Positions 5,613-6,136 of a stretch of 6,136 nt of DNA are shown piece by piece (positions within the stretch are counted from its first letter, which is position 1; each line of letters starts with the position of its first letter). The DNA lies in the NCBI GenBank assembly GCA_902783205.1, contig CACZQE010000027.1, forward strand, positions 1 through 6,136, given 5' to 3'. A program made the translations under genes and the position numbers. This stretch comes from an uncultured Lachnospiraceae bacterium (lineage in GTDB: Bacteria; Bacillota_A; Clostridia; Lachnospirales; Lachnospiraceae). Under the pieces are notes generated by a model. That model worked only from the letters and a program-made list of their open reading frames with translations. It made no database searches and was not told the DNA's origin.

Positions 5613-5726
5613 CTATCCCTGTCTCTGTTTATGTTTTGGATTTTCGCAAATAATTCTGACTGAGCCTTTTCTGCGGATGACTTTACACTTGTCGCAGATA
5701 GGCTTAACCGATGCTCTAACCTTCAC
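5613..5726 (-). CDS. rpmJ: 50S ribosomal protein L36, zinc-ribbon form (37 aa, GTG start)
   Basis: L36 is the smallest protein of the large subunit and binds 23S rRNA near the peptidyl-transferase side. The whole protein is readable: it starts [14 protein letters not shown] and ends [10 protein letters not shown], the normal 37 residues. C11, C14, C27 and H32 form the CX2C-X12-CX4H zinc site, so this is the zinc-binding type rather than the cysteine-free paralogue some bacteria induce in zinc shortage. The start is GTG at 5726 with AAAGGAG 8 nt upstream, and the stop is TAG. Unusually for this cluster it is set off from both neighbours: 108 nt with a promoter separates it from infA, and about 350 nt with two terminators separates it from rpsM. 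Confidence 0.97.
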   Translation of the reverse strand: MKVRASVKPICDKCKVIRRKGSVRIICENPKHKQRQG

Positions 5727-5759
5727 GATTTTTTCTCCTTTCCAAAACGTTCGGCATCT

Positions 5760-5788
5760 ATTATAGCATTACTGTATATGAAAAGCAA
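5760..5788 (-). promoter_or_regulatory. Extended -10 promoter for rpmJ
   Basis: The minus strand reads TTGCTT (5788-5783, 3 of 6), a 17-nt spacer, and a perfect TATAAT (5765-5760) preceded by TG plus one base, the extended -10 signature. Transcription would start near 5753, giving a leader of about 27 nt that begins with a short potential hairpin (5754-5742). A perfect TTGACA at 5803-5798 lies farther upstream; it is 32 nt from this -10 and could only serve a second, weaker -10 around ATATAC. Confidence 0.72.
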
Positions 5789-5811
5789 GAACGAATTTGT
5801 CAAAATCCGAA

Positions 5812-5831
5812 GGAAAAAAATGTGTTTTTCC
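5812..5831 (-). terminator. Possible weak terminator after infA
   Basis: Four bases after the infA stop the minus strand can form GGAAAAA/TTTTTCC (5831-5825 with 5818-5812), a 7-bp A/T-rich stem with a 6-nt loop. The T run is inside the stem, and only TTCGGATTTTG follows. The form is poor for an intrinsic terminator, but its place between infA and the rpmJ promoter fits a unit boundary. Confidence 0.3.
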
Positions 5832-5834
5832 CGT

Positions 5835-6053
5835 CTATTTGTCTCGCCAGATAATTCTGCCCTTTGTCAGATCATAAGGAGAAAGCTCGATCGTCACCTT
5901 GTCACCGGGTAAGATCTTGATAAAGTTCATCCTGAGCTTTCCGCTGATATGTCCGAGAACCTGATGACCATTCTCAAGCTCTACTTTAAACATGGCATTG
6001 GGAAGCTTCTCAACGACTCTGCCTTCTACTTCGATTACATCTGATTTCGACAT
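5835..6053 (-). CDS. infA: Translation initiation factor IF-1 (72 aa)
   Basis: IF-1 binds the 30S A site during initiation and assists IF-2 and IF-3. The 72-residue length is exactly typical. It is one S1/OB-fold domain, with [30 protein letters not shown] at the start, [36 protein letters not shown] in the middle and WRDK at the end. ATG 6053 is 8 nt from AGGAGG, and that site lies inside the last codons of the upstream gene, whose stop is 2 nt before this ATG. Translational coupling is likely. The usual Firmicutes order places adk and map, and often a small RNA-binding protein gene, upstream. Confidence 0.98.
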   Translation of the reverse strand: MSKSDVIEVEGRVVEKLPNAMFKVELENGHQVLGHISGKLRMNFIKILPGDKVTIELSPYDLTKGRIIWRDK

Positions 6054-6055
6054 AC

Positions 6056-6136
6056 TTACATCCTCCTGCTTTCTTTTCTTTCCTTAATAAATGTCTCAAT
6101 CTCTTCTCGGATCTGCCGGCCTGCCTCCGGGGATGA
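6056..6136 (-). CDS. C-terminal end of an upstream gene (26 codons visible)
   Basis: The minus-strand frame is open from the window edge to a TAA at 6058-6056, giving a charged, probably helical tail that includes [18 protein letters not shown]. The end does not resemble that of methionine aminopeptidase or adenylate kinase, the usual genes upstream of infA. In Clostridia a small KOW-domain RNA-binding protein (L14e-like) often lies between map and infA, and this tail could be its end. That is inference from gene order, since no domain is visible. The 2-nt distance to infA and the infA ribosome binding site inside the frame support a real gene. Confidence 0.55.
   Translation of the reverse strand, partial: SSPEAGRQIREEIETFIKERKESRRM

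Overview
The window is the distal end of a bacterial ribosomal-protein supercluster, with every recognisable gene on the minus strand. Read in the direction of transcription (right to left) it holds: the last 26 codons of an unidentified gene, infA (IF-1), rpmJ (L36), rpsM (S13), rpsK (S11), rpsD (S4), rpoA (RNA polymerase alpha), rplQ (L17), a fused energy-coupling-factor ATPase (EcfA1-EcfA2), and the first 81 codons of ecfT. Strong AGGAGG-type ribosome binding sites, rpsD lying between rpsK and rpoA (in Bacillus it sits elsewhere), a long L17, and ecf genes after rplQ point to Firmicutes, class Clostridia. The look of the S4, alpha and L17 sequences suggests Lachnospiraceae; that family call is from memory, not from a search.

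Control signals divide the window into at least three transcription units. infA follows the upstream gene by 2 nt. rpmJ, only 37 codons, has its own extended -10 promoter (5760-5788) and is followed by two intrinsic terminators (5554-5585 and 5410-5446). About 110 bp of hairpin-rich non-coding DNA lies between the terminators. A strong promoter (TTGACA-18-TATAAG, 5366-5395) then starts rpsM-rpsK-rpsD-rpoA-rplQ, and its -35 box is one end of a perfect 21-bp palindrome. This unit ends at a 9-bp GC-rich terminator (2098-2130). No clear promoter lies between that terminator and the ecf genes, so they are probably reached by read-through.

The genes supply translation initiation (IF-1), ribosome parts (L36, S13, S11, S4, L17) and the transcription core (alpha). 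The ecf genes encode the shared energising module of vitamin and metal uptake transporters; its substrate-binding S components are not in the window.

Start sites were re-chosen for five genes: rpoA starts at TTG (3707) and rpmJ at GTG (5726), and ecfA, rplQ and rpsD start inside longer open frames. The points most worth a second look are the single-chain EcfA1-EcfA2 with an apparent relic ribosome binding site at the junction, the palindrome over the rpsM promoter, the stand-alone rpmJ unit with its structured 3' region, and the competing inverted repeats between rpsD and rpoA. I found no mobile element, CRISPR array, tRNA or rRNA, and no wholly unfamiliar protein system.
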